Of a stretch of 64,000 nt of DNA, positions 1 through 11,364 are shown piece after piece. The first letter of the stretch is position 1. Each line of letters opens with the position of its first letter. Below the pieces are notes generated by a model, which was given only the letters and a program-made list of their open reading frames with translations, was not told the origin of the DNA and did no database searches. The translations under genes and the position numbers were made by a program. The DNA comes from Escarpia spicata. Taxonomy: Eukaryota; Annelida; Polychaeta; Sabellida; Siboglinidae. The stretch spans positions 53,033,678 to 53,097,677 of the forward strand of contig OZ023214.1 of NCBI GenBank assembly GCA_963995525.1. Direction: 5' to 3'.

Positions 1-199
1 ATAAGTAAAGCCACTAGGTGGCGTTTCTTGATAAGTCAATATGTCAAAATATGTCATGAATGATGGGTTACCACACTAACTGTTGTTATAATAAAACGTT
101 ATACTATGATAGGAAGGTTGTAGACCTGTACGGTAAATGGAGAGCTAAAGTTTAGGGAAATTACCAAAGGGACTACGGTGCTCGGTACTTATACTACGA

Positions 200-1395
200 G
201 AAAAATGACACAATATAAGGTTTGGACATTTTGTTAGGGTACAAAAAAGAAAAAAAATTACAGGCCACCCTTCATTACTGCAAACTTATCTACAAGTCAC
301 CTTCAATAACTGGAAGAAACAGAGACTGGACATTGTTTCGCCACTGTTCTGATACAGAGTCTTGCAACCAACTCTTGATAGTATGCAATCATTCGTATGT
401 CATGTCGGATAGTTTAAAAGCTGATTGTTGTAAAACAGTCAACCAGTCTTTAAGCACTGCGAATGGATTAATAGCATCAATGGCCTCATCAAAGTACATA
501 TAAATTAGAATGTCATCAGGTAACATACAATCGTGATGAAATTGACCGGAGCATTGTCGTCTTGAGAGTTCAACGACGTTACATGCTACGTGACGTGCAA
601 GCGTCTTCTTCATTTCTGCCGCGGGAAAGACAATGGTAAATTTCGGACCAGCGGCGGCAGGAGCAAACGTTGTGACATTGGTCACATTGGTAGAAGTTGT
701 GACACCGGCAGCGTCGGAAGAAGTTGTGACATCGGCAGCGTCGATAGAAATTGTGACATCGGCAGTGTCGACGGAAGTTATGACATCGGCAGGGATTGCA
801 GCAGGGAGAGAGGCTGAAACGGGTCACGGACTCTACTGTACCACCTCTACGTGTGGGACACTGTAGTTTGTGTAGGTACCTCTTCGAGTTTTCTTTACAC
901 ACGAGTTCCCGTCAGTGAGTTCAGTTTATAAGTCTGCATCGTTTCGTCCATCACAGCAAATCTGTTAGCATTAACGTCTAAGAGAAGAGCCACACACCGT
1001 TCGAATAAAGTCAACCATATACATCGGCCCGTCGCTGTCTCGACAAAGCACATTTGAACCGCGAAATGCATGTCAGAGACCAAGTAACCGTGTCGTTCGC
1101 ATTGAAGCTAACCTCTGTCGTTGACAATCATACGCTTCTTGCACTATCTGCACCCGGTATAGAAGGGAGTATGTTGGTGTACGTTATTGATAAGGAGACC
1201 CATAATCTTGATAACAGCGTCGGCACTTACCCTCCCTTCAAGAGTTGCCACGTCAACGACATCAGGTTCCGACGTCGGGAAAGGGCGGTTGATCACCGAA
1301 ATGAACGATCGGCTCGTCGGCTCGTCCTCATCGCTCGAGTTTGCAGCATCGCGAGGGCGGTAATAGGGTGTCTTTAACATGCTGTTATTAGCCAT
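200..1395 (-). pseudogene. Unrecognised frame-broken coding-like remnant
   Basis: Three minus-strand open stretches lie in order (about 1395-1144, 1083-895 and 685-389). They have mixed, non-repetitive amino-acid composition and are linked by frame changes and stops. The first is polar with an acidic SSDEDE patch. The second contains FVETATGRCIW and LFERCVALLLDV. The third contains MLPDDILIYMYFDEA, and similar peptide-like text continues past a stop towards position 200. This looks like one decayed protein-coding unit, perhaps of a mobile element, but I do not recognise the family. A repeat-coded Ala/Ser/Thr stretch separates the second and third parts. It could instead be several unrelated remnants or chance open frames. 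Confidence 0.3.
676..801. repeat. 27-bp tandem repeat
   Basis: About four imperfect copies of a 27-bp unit (core gttgtgacatcggcagcgtc). The length is a multiple of three, so short open frames run through it on both strands. The repeat lies inside the degraded coding-like region. Confidence 0.7.
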
Positions 1396-2045
1396 GCTGT
1401 AGTCGTGATGCGACTAACGATCCGAATAGCAGAGCGCCGCGTTTATATAGGAATATGAAGGTCACGTAAGCGTGCCGAAAGGTAACGTGGGCGAGCCAAA
1501 TAACCACGGACCTCAGAGTAGTGTCTACAAGTAGTTGTCGCGCACATCGACCGTTTTGTAGCCACGTCCAAGTCCCCAAAAGCCTTCCCTCGATGGTACA
1601 CGCTCCACCAGTTCAGCGTGGTACAATGCCTTCCTGTATTGGTAGGCGTACTCGACAAAATTAAAGACCCGACCGACTGCTTCGACCAAGCATGGGTAAA
1701 ATTTGATACAGGAGACTCTGCCCCAGAAAATTCAATGCGTTTCGGTTTCACAGCTACATCCGGTTCGAGTTGGGGGTTCCGGTTCCAGTGCCTGACGGTG
1801 AATGTGGTCGGCTGACAGACGGTGATGGTGGTCGACTGCTAGATACCACGAACTGTCGGCAACACGGTTCGTCTACGTCGCTGTCGCTGAAGGCCGCAGG
1901 ACTGTGGTAGTTGGGTGTTTTCAACACGATGTTTGCTGTAGTGTCGTCGTGATACGAATAACGGTCTGACTGGCAGGAATAAAGGGCACGTGAACGTGCC
2001 GAAAGGTCACGTAGGCGTGCCGAATAAGCACGGACCTCAGAGTAG
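1380..2045. repeat. Pair of diverged direct repeats
   Basis: About 1380-1515 and 1925-2045 share ordered blocks: a tgctgta...gtcgtgat segment, then a segment with the words gtgccgaaaggt, cgtgcc and acggacctcagagta. The copies are clearly diverged. They could be old terminal repeats or a local duplication. The sequence between them (1515-1925) has no recognisable gene. Confidence 0.45.
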
Positions 2046-2398
2046 AAAGTAAAGGCATGGACGGTAGAGTGGATCAGAAATGCACAGCGAATACCAGTTC
2101 AAACCATTTTGCAACCAGGCAACCAACTGAGGTAAGTGCAACTGTCCTATGTAAAGACTATAGGTATCTCGTCGAGTTTCTCTATGATGAGGAACACACA
2201 CGTTCCCGTCGTAGTTCGCGTTTTATTCGAAACAGTGTGTTGTTGACGAGCATGGAGCGCAAGAAACAAGACTCTGGGTCGTGCGTCTCGTGCAGTTGCT
2301 GTGTTCAGCAGCGGAGGCAGTCGCTTGGCGGGCCGATAGTCACACAGATCGGTCGCCGGGTGTCGTAGCTTGTTGCTTCCCGCAACATATCGGGCGTT

Positions 2399-3111
2399 GT
2401 GGCTAGGCATGTTGTTCATTTTCAAAATGTCAGATATAATGGCCACAAAAGCAGACGCAGGCATTTTACAAAAGTAACACCGGAATGGCCGCAAGCTAAC
2501 AGTGAAGCGGAGAGATTCATGCGAACCAGGGAAAAGGAAATTCGCTGCGTAATACTTGAAGGAAAGGGATATATCGATTTCTACGCAGTTACCGAGCCAC
2601 GCCGCACAGCTCGACAGAAGTACCTCCAGCCATAGCAATTTTTAACAGGAACACCAGGACATCCCTACCTGAAATCAAAGAGACGTCAAAGTCTGACAGA
2701 ACCATGGGGGAAGCAGATGAGAGTGCAAAGTTTCGAATGATGCAATATGCTGACAAAAGAGCAAAGGCGAAATCCTCAGATCTCCAAATAGGGGACGTAG
2801 TTATGATGAAACAGAGGAGAACCAACAAATATTCTACTCCGTACCAACCCATGGCCTATGAGGTGGTGACGAGACGAGGACCGATGATCACAGCAAGGAA
2901 TGAACGCCATGTCGTCACTCGAAACGTTTCAAGGTTCAAACCGGTGGATGTGAAGATGGAGCCTCCACCGGAAAGTGACACGATGGAGGACCACTCCGTG
3001 AATGAGGAGGTACTAACTGGAATGAGTGAGACGGAAGACTCGTCTACTCGGAGCACTGTGGAACCACCTAGGCACCCATCTAGGTCCACCAGAAACCGAA
3101 AACCTGATTAG
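2399..3111 (+). pseudogene. Ty3/gypsy integrase C-terminal remnant
   Basis: The first open frame (2399-2635) has the integrase-core signature VTPEWPQANSEAERFMRT, matching the conserved stretch around the last catalytic Glu of gypsy integrases. A second open frame (2704-3111) has the C-terminal integrase region (DLQIGDVVMMKQRRTNKYS, then FKPV) and a hydrophilic tail. The frame breaks between them, about 60 residues that normally join these parts are missing, and there is no upstream D,D part. It is a dead copy. The integrase would insert retrotransposon cDNA into the genome. Confidence 0.8.
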
Positions 3112-3307
3112 ATGAAAGATTATGTTAATAGACCATAATCATATGCAACCATAGTAATGCTGTGTGCTGACTGGTACCACGCTAATCTGTTTTGGGAGCA
3201 AGTGCTGATAACCTATGTTTCCAAACTAATAACTGTCAGTTTGTATATGAAGAATGATGATACTATTAGTAAGATAATCGTGAGAAATGTTAAGTTTAAT
3301 AGCAGAA

Positions 3308-3440
3308 GACCCATCTGTTGACAACTGGAAAACTACTTATGGACTTTGAGATTGACCAACCCTTTTGTTTTGATGCGCCTCTGAGCTTGGTTTCCAAGGA
3401 TTTAGGCGCAATAGAAGTTATCTTATCTTATTCTTATTAA
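3308..3440 (+). mobile_element. LINE 3' end insertion (CR1/L2-like)
   Basis: This segment, starting gacccatctgttgacaactgg and ending with a TTATCTTATT-type tail, nearly matches the 3' untranslated end of the LINE at 11742-13045 (its 12917-13040). It is a severely 5'-truncated copy inserted downstream of the gypsy integrase remnant. Confidence 0.85.
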
Positions 3441-3562
3441 ATCAAAGACATTCTATGGAACTTTGAGTTGACATTATTAACACACAGCGCAATCACGTTT
3501 GCTATTGTTTTTTTTAATAAGTGAGATTATGTAATTAATCATAACTTGTGGACGTTAGTTTT

Positions 3563-3600
3563 AAAGAGAGGAGGGATGTAATGTTGTGACACTGCACTGT
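3563..3600 (+). other. Candidate polypurine tract and LTR 5' edge
   Basis: A purine run (aaagagaggaggga) is followed at once by tgtaatgttgtgacac, the usual layout of a gypsy polypurine tract and the TG start of a 3' LTR. It lies about 450 bp after the integrase stop, once the inserted LINE tail is allowed for. The LTR's far end and a partner LTR could not be found, so 3600-4380 is annotated only as possible LTR and flanking sequence. Confidence 0.45.
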
Positions 3601-4399
3601 AATGGTTACAGTAATTAATTATCCCTGTCTCTGCTCCTACAGCAGAAACAATGTATGCTCCCGGAACATCCGGGAAGTAGAATTAGTGCACGAGGTGAAA
3701 ATAAAGCATGATTTGATATGCACTGATCTTGTCTGTCCAAAAGTGTAGAAAACACTAAAATTCCGAAGCCACGTCGACGCGGATTCCAACTTTGGAAGCG
3801 CAACGAACTTTCCCGCAAATGGCAAAACACAACACGTCAATTTTCAGAAAACCGCAACATGTCGTTCCTACTTAAACATGTCACGGCACGGAATTTTACC
3901 CAGGCGCCGTGATTGGCAGCACTTTTTTGCCCTTCACAACCGCCTGGGAGATTAAAGTTCTGCTAATGTTACCGGTAAGGTATTTTACCCCAGATTAAGG
4001 TAGAGACGACGATTGGTTCCCAGGCCAACTATGAAATAAGATATTAAACAAGGATACACTTTTATTCAATAATAATATATTATTTTTTAAAAACTATTAA
4101 GCATTAAACTTATACTGAAACATGTCACACCAAATTAAAACCGACATTAAACTTTTTGTCCTAGTTTATTGCCTTTTAATCACATGCATATTCCCTAGGT
4201 GGGAGCTCTCGTGGCTGTTAACTATTAAATTTTTGCATTGACGTTGTCTTGCTTATGCTCGAGCAGAAAGAAAAGACTAAGTGTGAATAAGCATGATATA
4301 AATACCAAACAAGGACAGATTTAACTAAAGAAAGTGCAATCGATGTCGCGCGCAATGGTCGGACTGGTATCTAATATATGTAGTCGTCAAAGTACAACT

Positions 4400-4482
4400 A
4401 AAGCGTACTGATCTTGGCGGCTAAGTCGGTAGCGTGTCGAGCAACTATTTTTATGGTTATTGGTTCGAATCCCGTAGAGTAC
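4400..4482 (+). repeat. tRNA-like sequence (SINE head or tRNA pseudogene)
   Basis: A box A-like block (tggcggctaagtcggtag) is followed about 45 bp later by a good box B (ggttcgaatcc), the two internal RNA polymerase III promoter parts. A clean cloverleaf could not be drawn, so a tRNA-derived SINE head or decayed tRNA is more likely than a working tRNA gene. Confidence 0.35.
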
Positions 4483-4621
4483 TCGGAACTGTTGTTTGTG
4501 TTCATTTAGTTTAAGATTAATTTTACTTTGTATAATACTATTTCGGACACTATTTCGTAATTTCATTTCGTTATCGAAAACATACATACTATGTAAACAC
4601 CTATCATCAACTGGCAGTGAG

Positions 4622-4868
4622 CTGTCAAAAGGCGGCTTCCGAACCAGACTCTCTTCCCGGCGAAGTCACGCTGCCGGGCGAGAGTCGGTTAAGCGAGACT
4701 AGGCAAATCCTAACTACGTTACATTACTTCAAATATTGATGACGCTTTAATTCATGAGTATACCAATGTTGCCATCTAGCGGATAACATTTTAAAAGGCG
4801 GCTTCAAAGCATGACTCTCTTCCCGGCGAAGTTACGCACCCGAGCGATAGTCGGTTAAGCGATATTAA
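4622..4868. repeat. Two copies of a ~75-bp hairpin-forming repeat
   Basis: 4625-4700 and 4793-4865 share aaggcggcttc, gactctcttcccggcgaag and gtcggttaagcga. In the first copy, ctcttcccggc and gccgggcgagag can pair as a stem. The start-to-start spacing is 168 bp. The function is unknown; it may belong to LTR or leader sequence of the gypsy element downstream. Confidence 0.5.
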
Positions 4869-5099
4869 AGTTTACAAGAAAAGACTGGTTGTCTTATCAA
4901 GGCAAATTAGGATTTTATTCTGAAGCAAATGACATTGCCGACGACGCCATAGGCAAGCGCAGAGCAATCTTACTAACATAAGTGCGTGGAGAAACATATG
5001 CGTTGTTACGCAGCCTGACATCGCCACGAGCGGCGGTTGATTTCTACACAAAACAAACTCAAGTAAAACTCGACTTCTACGGCGGCGACTAACACAACT

Positions 5100-5176
5100 A
5101 ACACACGCACACACACACACACTCACGCCCCTGTGTATATTAATGATACATTACATATATATATATATATTTATAT
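5100..5176. repeat. CA and AT microsatellites
   Basis: An interrupted (CA)n run at about 5101-5128 is followed by an (AT)n run at about 5151-5176. Nothing else recognisable lies between 4870 and 5200. Confidence 0.8.
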
Positions 5177-5199
5177 CGCGCGCGAACACGCGTACAATA

Positions 5200-5790
5200 A
5201 TGATAGCGCCACTGTACGGAATTTATGTGAAGCTCAATTATGTTGGTGCGCAGCCGAGTGCCGAGTTGATCCAAAAAGAAAATCTGAGGGACCGGTTAGT
5301 TTGTGGAGTAGCAGATCCGGCTATTCAACGACAATTGTTGGAGGAAACCGACCATGATTTCAAAAAGGCTCTACAAACGGCCCTTGTCATGGAATCCGAT
5401 GCTGCTAACACCGCACAGTTAAACTCGCCTACGTACAACAGTACACCGAGTGTACACAAAGTGACCACTCACAAGCAAGCAACGAGGAAGTGGGCGAAGA
5501 AACCACCCGCTCATCATCGCCAGAAACCATGTTTCAGATGTGACCAAATATCTCATTCGGCGGAAGAGTATCACTACAAGGATGCCCAATGCCGCTATTG
5601 CCACAAAGAAGGACACATCATGAGTAACTGTTTCGCAAAACAGAGAGCGGAAAAGGGAAACAGAAACCGCACTCATCAGCCGACGGCACCTAGACAGAAC
5701 TGTGTTCCATCTGAACAGTCTGGACAGACATACACCATGTTCAGCGTGACAGGACCACGTCCACATCCGATCATTACCCACATACAAGTG
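5200..5790 (+). pseudogene. Ty3/gypsy gag C-terminal remnant with zinc knuckles
   Basis: The open frame reads through the end of a gag capsid-like region (LRDRLVCGVADPAIQRQLL) into a basic nucleocapsid. One CCHC knuckle is intact (CRYCHKEGHIMSNC). An upstream knuckle starting CFRCDQISH has lost its last Cys, with Tyr in its place. The nucleocapsid would bind genomic RNA in the virus-like particle. The N-terminal part of gag is missing, and the frame runs into an unrelated inverted repeat at 5797 instead of a protease domain, so this copy is dead. Confidence 0.75.
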
Positions 5791-5796
5791 GTTCAG

Positions 5797-6202
5797 CTCA
5801 CCGGTTGGGTTCGAGAGAATAACTCAACATCTGTAAAAAGGTGTAAACTGCATTTAATGTCAGAGTCCCTACATATATTTGTGGCTTTACCAGCCAGTGC
5901 ATCGCGTCTGCCCAGATTGACATATGTTATCAAATACATTCATGAAACTACCGGGTACAATCAACCGTATATCATCACCAGGTGCAACAGGTACTATAGT
6001 TGACGATTATAGCTGCATTAGACAGATACTTGGTGAAATGGCTATCCTTGACACCTTAGCCACCATATGGCACAGGTGTCAATCTGGGCAGAGTCGATGC
6101 ATTGACTGGTAAAGTCACACATATCTGTAGGGACTCTGACATTAAACGCTGTTTATACCTTTTTATAGGTTTTGAGTTATTCTCTTGAACCAAACCGGTG
6201 AG
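5797..6202. repeat. 126-bp inverted repeat pair
   Basis: 5797-5922 and the reverse complement of 6078-6202 are near copies, both running from ctcaccggtt to cagattgaca, with a 155-bp spacer. Both ends are internal to the gypsy-derived block. The pair may be a foldback element or two opposed insertions of one short element. Confidence 0.75.
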
Positions 6203-6640
6203 GTAAACGGCGAGTGGCGCCCGATGTGGGGCTTTTAGGGCCAGAGTACCAAGATTCACACATCGACTGTAGCCAGCTGCATGCCTGGTCAGCCACTGTG
6301 ACAGTAGACTATTGTCTCGCAGAGAGGCAGACAGGGAGTGACACTGCAGGTGCTGTTTAGCGACTGAACTCATGAAGAATGCAGTCAAGTGGAACATTTG
6401 TTACTGTGTCTGTTGAATGTATATGTTGTCCTCCGTTCTGGAGTATAATGTGTTTGCTACATTTTGAAATGTCTATGTGAATGTTGAATCATTGATTGTA
6501 GTTACATGTAATGTTGGAATATTGGTCAATATGGCTGAGGTTAACGTCATAATAGAGGAACGGGACGATACTGGTGACATAGATCATCAAGTGCTTGGTA
6601 TGATAAATACCGTGTCAATGTCACAGAAGGAGAAACTCCT
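6203..6640. other. No recognisable gene
   Basis: Between the inverted repeat and the pol remnant I see no convincing motif. The short open frame at 6477 runs into the pol region and may be decayed protease or linker sequence of the gypsy element. Confidence 0.4.
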
Positions 6641-6659
6641 AAGGATTCTCCTAGCTGAT

Positions 6660-8031
6660 ACATCTGTGAAGCGTGAGCCCAGTGTATCTAGATGTCACGG
6701 TCCTTACTGGAGAACAGAAGAAGTTGGTGCAAGCATTGTGTCAGAATTTCTGTGATATTTTTGTCTCTCGGACAATTGAGCTAGGCAAAACAGTAGGAGT
6801 GAAACAGAAGATTCGACTGACAGACGAGACACCATTCCAGGATAGGCCGAGACGCATTCCTCCTGCAATGTAAGAGGAAGTTAGACAACACCTGAAAGAG
6901 ATGTTGCCATGTGGTCCAATCCGGCATTCACACAGTCCATGGGCGTCAAATGTAGTCCTAGTACGGAAGAAGGATGGGAGTTTGCAGCTGTGTCTGAATT
7001 TCAGGCGCTTAAACAGCTGAACAATCAGAGATGCGTGCATGCTGCCTCTCATCGAGTCGACGCTGGTCAAGCTAGCTGGCGCATACTGGTTTACACAATT
7101 AGATCTCCAGAGTGGCTACTGGCAGGTCGAGATCGAGGAAAGCGATAAAGCCAAAGCTGCAATCAGAGTGGGAAACCGTGGGTTTTATGAATGCAATCGA
7201 ATGCCATTTGGTCTCACGAACGCTCCCGCTATGTTCCAAAGGCTTATGGAACACAATACTAATAATGTTCAAGGACATTTGAAACTCACCTTGAACATCT
7301 GCGGGCTGTATTCACTAGCCTACGAGCAGCCAATCTGAAGTTGAAACCGGCAAAGTGTCACCTTTTCCAAAAGCGTGTGAACTATTTAGGCCATATCATC
7401 TCAGAGGCAGGAATCTAAACTGATCCAGACAAGATAGAGAGTGTAAAGTCATGGCCTGTGCCTACAACCGTACATGAGCTTCGCCAAGTGCTTGGTTCGT
7501 CGGTTACTACCGTCGCGCTTTATGAAGGGTTGTGATATGCCAGCCTTTACACAATAATTATGTTAAAAGGCCAGGAAAACAAGACAAAAGCACCACGATT
7601 GTGATGACCCCAGAAACGATCGATGCATTCACTCTCCCATTCGAGTTACACGTGGATGCATCAGTACATGGCCTTGGAGCAGTACTGTATCAGGAACAGC
7701 TGGGTCAGCAACGAGTCATAACCTACGCAAGTTGTGCGCTCAAGCCAAGCGAGGTTAACTACCCAACCCATAAACTGGAATTCTTACCACTCAAGTGGGC
7801 AGTGTCCGAGAAGTTCCAGGACTATTTATACGCATACTGGTCATGACAGATAACAACTCTTTGGCATATGCACTGACTTCTGCAAAGCTGGATGCAACAA
7901 GTAACCGTTGGCTAGCAGAACTCGCGAGTTACGATTTCAGTATCAAGTACCGTGCGGGAAAATACAATGCTGCTGCCGATGCACTCTCCAGACTTCACAC
8001 AAAGCCTGCACAAGGAGGACATGAAATGTAG
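6660..8031 (+). pseudogene. Ty3/gypsy pol remnant: RT and RNase H
   Basis: Ordered gypsy pol blocks appear in changing frames. There is an RT N-terminal part (QALCQNFCDIFVSRTIELG, then TPFQDRPRRIPPAM and a stop), then SPWASNVVLVRKKDGSL. A frameshift leads to the palm (FTQLDLQSGYWQVEIEE, then FYECNRMPFGLTNAPAMFQRL). The YxDD catalytic box is deleted near 7255. The thumb (KPAKCHLFQKRVNYLGHIISEAGI) ends in a stop. RNase H follows (ELHVDASVHGLGAVLYQEQ; a frameshift; then RAGKYNAAADALSRL). No integrase follows. With several stops, frameshifts and the active site missing, it cannot be functional. Confidence 0.85.
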
Positions 8032-8039
8032 TGCAGGCT

Positions 8040-8285
8040 GTGCCCAACCAACGGGTTATGGACTCCCTCTTAAAAGGAATACCCAACACAATGGTGTACC
8101 TAAATGACATCATGGTGACTGGATCAACCGAAGATGAGCACTTACAGACTTGAGCGAGGGCTCGAACGCTTCGTTCAAGCTGGTTTCCGACTGAAAGCAT
8201 CAACATGCAATTTCTTGAGTGACGAAGTAGAATACTTAGGTCACCGGATAGATGCGCAAGGAATCCACTCTTCCAGTACGACTCC
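8040..8285 (+). pseudogene. Second Ty3/gypsy RT fragment
   Basis: Directly after the RNase H stop, the sequence encodes MDSLLKGIPNTMVYLNDIMVTG and later DEVEYLGHRIDAQGIH. These are the RT active-site region and thumb of another gypsy copy. The catalytic YxDD reads YLND, and a frame break separates the two parts. Pol order would not place RT after RNase H, so this comes from a different insertion or a rearrangement. Confidence 0.7.
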
Positions 8286-9020
8286 ATAACTATTTGATCC
8301 ACAGAGTAAAATACTGTTAACAATATTACGAAATAGTTATAGACAGACAGCCGTTTGCGTAACCGCCAATTCCAACCTGCATCGATGCAACGATTTTACC
8401 TCGTTTTCTATACCAAATCGATAATTCCGTCACTTCATATTGTTTGTGTATGTCAATTATTGTTTGAGGTACACACCGAGCATTATTTTCTTATCAGTTA
8501 TTTTACATTTAGCCAGATGGTAAAGTGGCCTCGACCCACTAGAGTAGATTTGCCTCAATTGTCGCTCATTTCGTTATACGTACTAAGTAACCAACTGCAT
8601 TGCCATGGCCACGTGAATGAATAATAAAAACAAGTAAAATGCAACACAGACTGTTAAAAAAATACCCTAAACTAAATGACAATAGAATGCAAATATATGA
8701 TCGATGATATGTGTGTTTCAAGTTCAAACTTTTTACCTTTTTTGTGATGCATAGGCATAGCCATAGCATAGCCATAGGCCATAGCCAGCTAGGGACTAGT
8801 GTAACCTGTAGGTATATAATTAACATTTTTAGATATAGACATCAAGTCTATACTAATGTATGTAATGCCTAATGTCAATGCCAATGATTTAAATAACTAT
8901 TTATTTTGATTCATAATAAAAATATTAACAATTTAGTTGTCTGTTTGTTAATGTTACTAATCCTGATAATAGTGATATATAAAGGTAGATTACTGTCACA
9001 GTACTAGACCTACTTGTTAA
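8286..9020. other. AT-rich stretch without recognisable gene
   Basis: No domain-bearing open frame. A short simple repeat (catagccatag-type) lies at about 8745-8788. Confidence 0.5.
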
Positions 9021-9029
9021 AAAATTATA

Positions 9030-9320
9030 TGGTTACCGGCTACTGCCGATAATGGGAACCAGTGGCCAAGTGATAAAGCACCGGTCGAGGGGACTGGAGT
9101 CGAATCCAACTATCGGCCAGTTTTAAAAAAACTTGGGAAATTTTGTTCTCTTGGAAAATACACTAGGCCATTGGTCCCTTCTAACTGTTATCTGCCAGGG
9201 GAAGTAAAAGATCCCACACATGGGATAAATGAGCTAATTTGAGTCCATCCTGTAGTGGACTTACTACCTGTTGGGCATGTAGATGAGGATATTATGAGAT
9301 AAAACCACAGTGCAACATTG
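9030..9320 (+). repeat. tRNA-derived SINE-like element
   Basis: The head has a box A-like block (agtggccaagtgataaagc) and a box B-like block (gagtcgaatcc) about 28 bp downstream, then about 190 bp of non-coding body ending near an atgagataaaaccac motif. This is the plan of a pol III-transcribed SINE. Its ends are uncertain and no target-site duplication was found. Confidence 0.45.
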
Positions 9321-9754
9321 TAATAGGACTTTGTTGAATAATAAGTATTTGTCAAAATGTTCCATTTTTTAGATTTATGGTATGTAATATAAGCCACACA
9401 TATTGTATTTTTATTGTGTTCTGTTCCATTTATTTCAGGTTGGTGTCATCACTGATGTCCAAAAGCAAGATTTGTCCATTCTGACAGCACTGATACCAAT
9501 ATAAGTGGTATAGTGTTTGTGTGTATGCATTCTGAATTATTGAATATTATGATAACATACCCTGTACAATTATACTGTATATTGCAATACAGAACTCGGA
9601 ATCAATTTATTTGACCAATAAATATGGTACATGTGTAAGGTTTCAGGGCAAAGCGCAATAGTGTAAATATCATCTTAAAATTGACATGATATTGAATATC
9701 TCAATACTACAAAATCACAATGACCGATATCTAGACCCAAACTATTTTTTGTTA

Positions 9755-9909
9755 CAGTAGAACCTGTCTTGGATAACCACCTGCTTTCTCGGTTCGTCTT
9801 GAAATTGACCATATTTTCAATGTTTATTGACCTGTCATGGGTGACCACCCGTCTTGAAAGACCACTTTTGCTAGGCTGAAGTGGCGGTCACTCAAGACAG
9901 GTTCTACTG
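9755..9909. mobile_element. 155-bp pogo/Tigger-like MITE
   Basis: Terminal inverted repeats cagtagaacctgtctt and aagacaggttctactg bound a 155-bp unit flanked by TA on both sides, the target duplication of Tc1/mariner-superfamily elements. The cagtagaacct start is typical of pogo/Tigger ends. The second half of the element echoes the first in inverted order (gaccacc words). There is no coding capacity, so it is non-autonomous. Confidence 0.8.
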
Positions 9910-11360
9910 TACATTTCAATTCTGCAATTTTGCCTAGGCAAATATGTCACCAGAGCTGCATGACGTTTATTGTATTTTACCCTTAAACCCTTCCTATATA
10001 TACTGTTGTTATGCACTGGTAATAATGCATGAGTGTATAAATACAGTGTGGTATGCCACGTTCCAAGTAATGGAAGAAAATCATTCAACCATGCCAATTA
10101 TGTTCAGTCAGAATGACTGACCCAACAACAGTTTCCAATCTAACATTCTAGAAGTGTTGAGAAACAGCCCATCTTGCTTAGAGTTTTCCTTGCTCTCTGT
10201 CAATATCAAATGGAATACCATGTTGTACCTGTTTCAAATTACCGTGGTAGTACACCAGCGTATATGGGTCAAATTCATTGACATGTATTTAAATACAAAT
10301 AATCTTGAAGGATTAAAATACGATAAAATGAAAAAGTATATATTTCAATACGAATATGTATTAAAGGTACTTTTCAGAATTCTTTTTACAAAACCGCCAA
10401 TAGCAAAAATAATGGCAAATGTTATATTGAGATATGTTGTTTATCAACATAATTTGACGATGTTATGTACAAAATGACATGAGATGTCGCTTACTGGCTG
10501 GCAATCTTTGGTGTTTGTACCATGTATGAAAATACCATGTTGTACCTGTTTCAAAATACCATGGTAGTATATCCGAGTACACTGTATATCAAGTCACTGG
10601 CATTGGAACAGGGAAGGGGGCGTTCCAAAAAAAAAACACCTTGAGGTTCTCCAGACATCTCGATCTGCACCCCCTTGAGGCTCGCTGAAAAAACCACCAT
10701 AAGGCACTCTGAAAACCTAAATAAGCACCCCCATTCCGCAATATTTAGGGGTAATCCTATCTCCAGCCCCCATACACCACAAACTGCACACCCCTTCCTA
10801 AATGTTGGGGAGCTAAGCTACTAATCAACAAATATTAGGGACTAAGCCCCCCAGCAGGTTCCAATGCCTATGTAAGTAAAACAAGTATTACAATATTTAA
10901 TTTGTTTCCTACATGGGTGTTGATTGATGTGTATTTTAGCAGTAATATATTTAATGTTTCCAACAATATTTTTCTTGCTATCCCTGTTGTGAATGTCATT
11001 GTGACATGTAGTCTGTGCTATTTCAGATAATGGCTCATTACTGTTCACAAGTATTTAAGGATTAATTTCTTGACATGTATGCTCAGTAGTCTATTTGTTG
11101 TATTTATCATATACTTAATTGTTCATATTGTATTATAATGTATACATAAGGATTTGAGAAATGATTTGTGTCATTATTAGCATTGTTTGTATTTATGTAC
11201 ATGCATGCTCAATAGACTTTATTTTGTATTTGTTTTATTTGGTCATTCAATCTGCTTGGATATTACTGTAGATTGCCTGTATGATTAATGTATTTGAATA
11301 TATAATATAATACAAATATTTGAAGATTAATGTGCACCTCTGTTAATGAGTATGTCATAC
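9910..11360. other. Non-coding, with a ~45-bp dispersed duplicate
   Basis: Two copies of an atgttgtacctgtttcaaa-containing segment lie at about 10215-10262 and 10522-10580. At about 10610-10860 is a C-rich non-coding block with recurring aatattagggg/taagcccccc words. I recognise no gene or named element here. Confidence 0.4.
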
Positions 11361-11364
11361 AGAA

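Noticed and set aside
4400..4482. Working tRNA gene
   Set aside because: Boxes A and B are present but the arms do not fold into a convincing cloverleaf.
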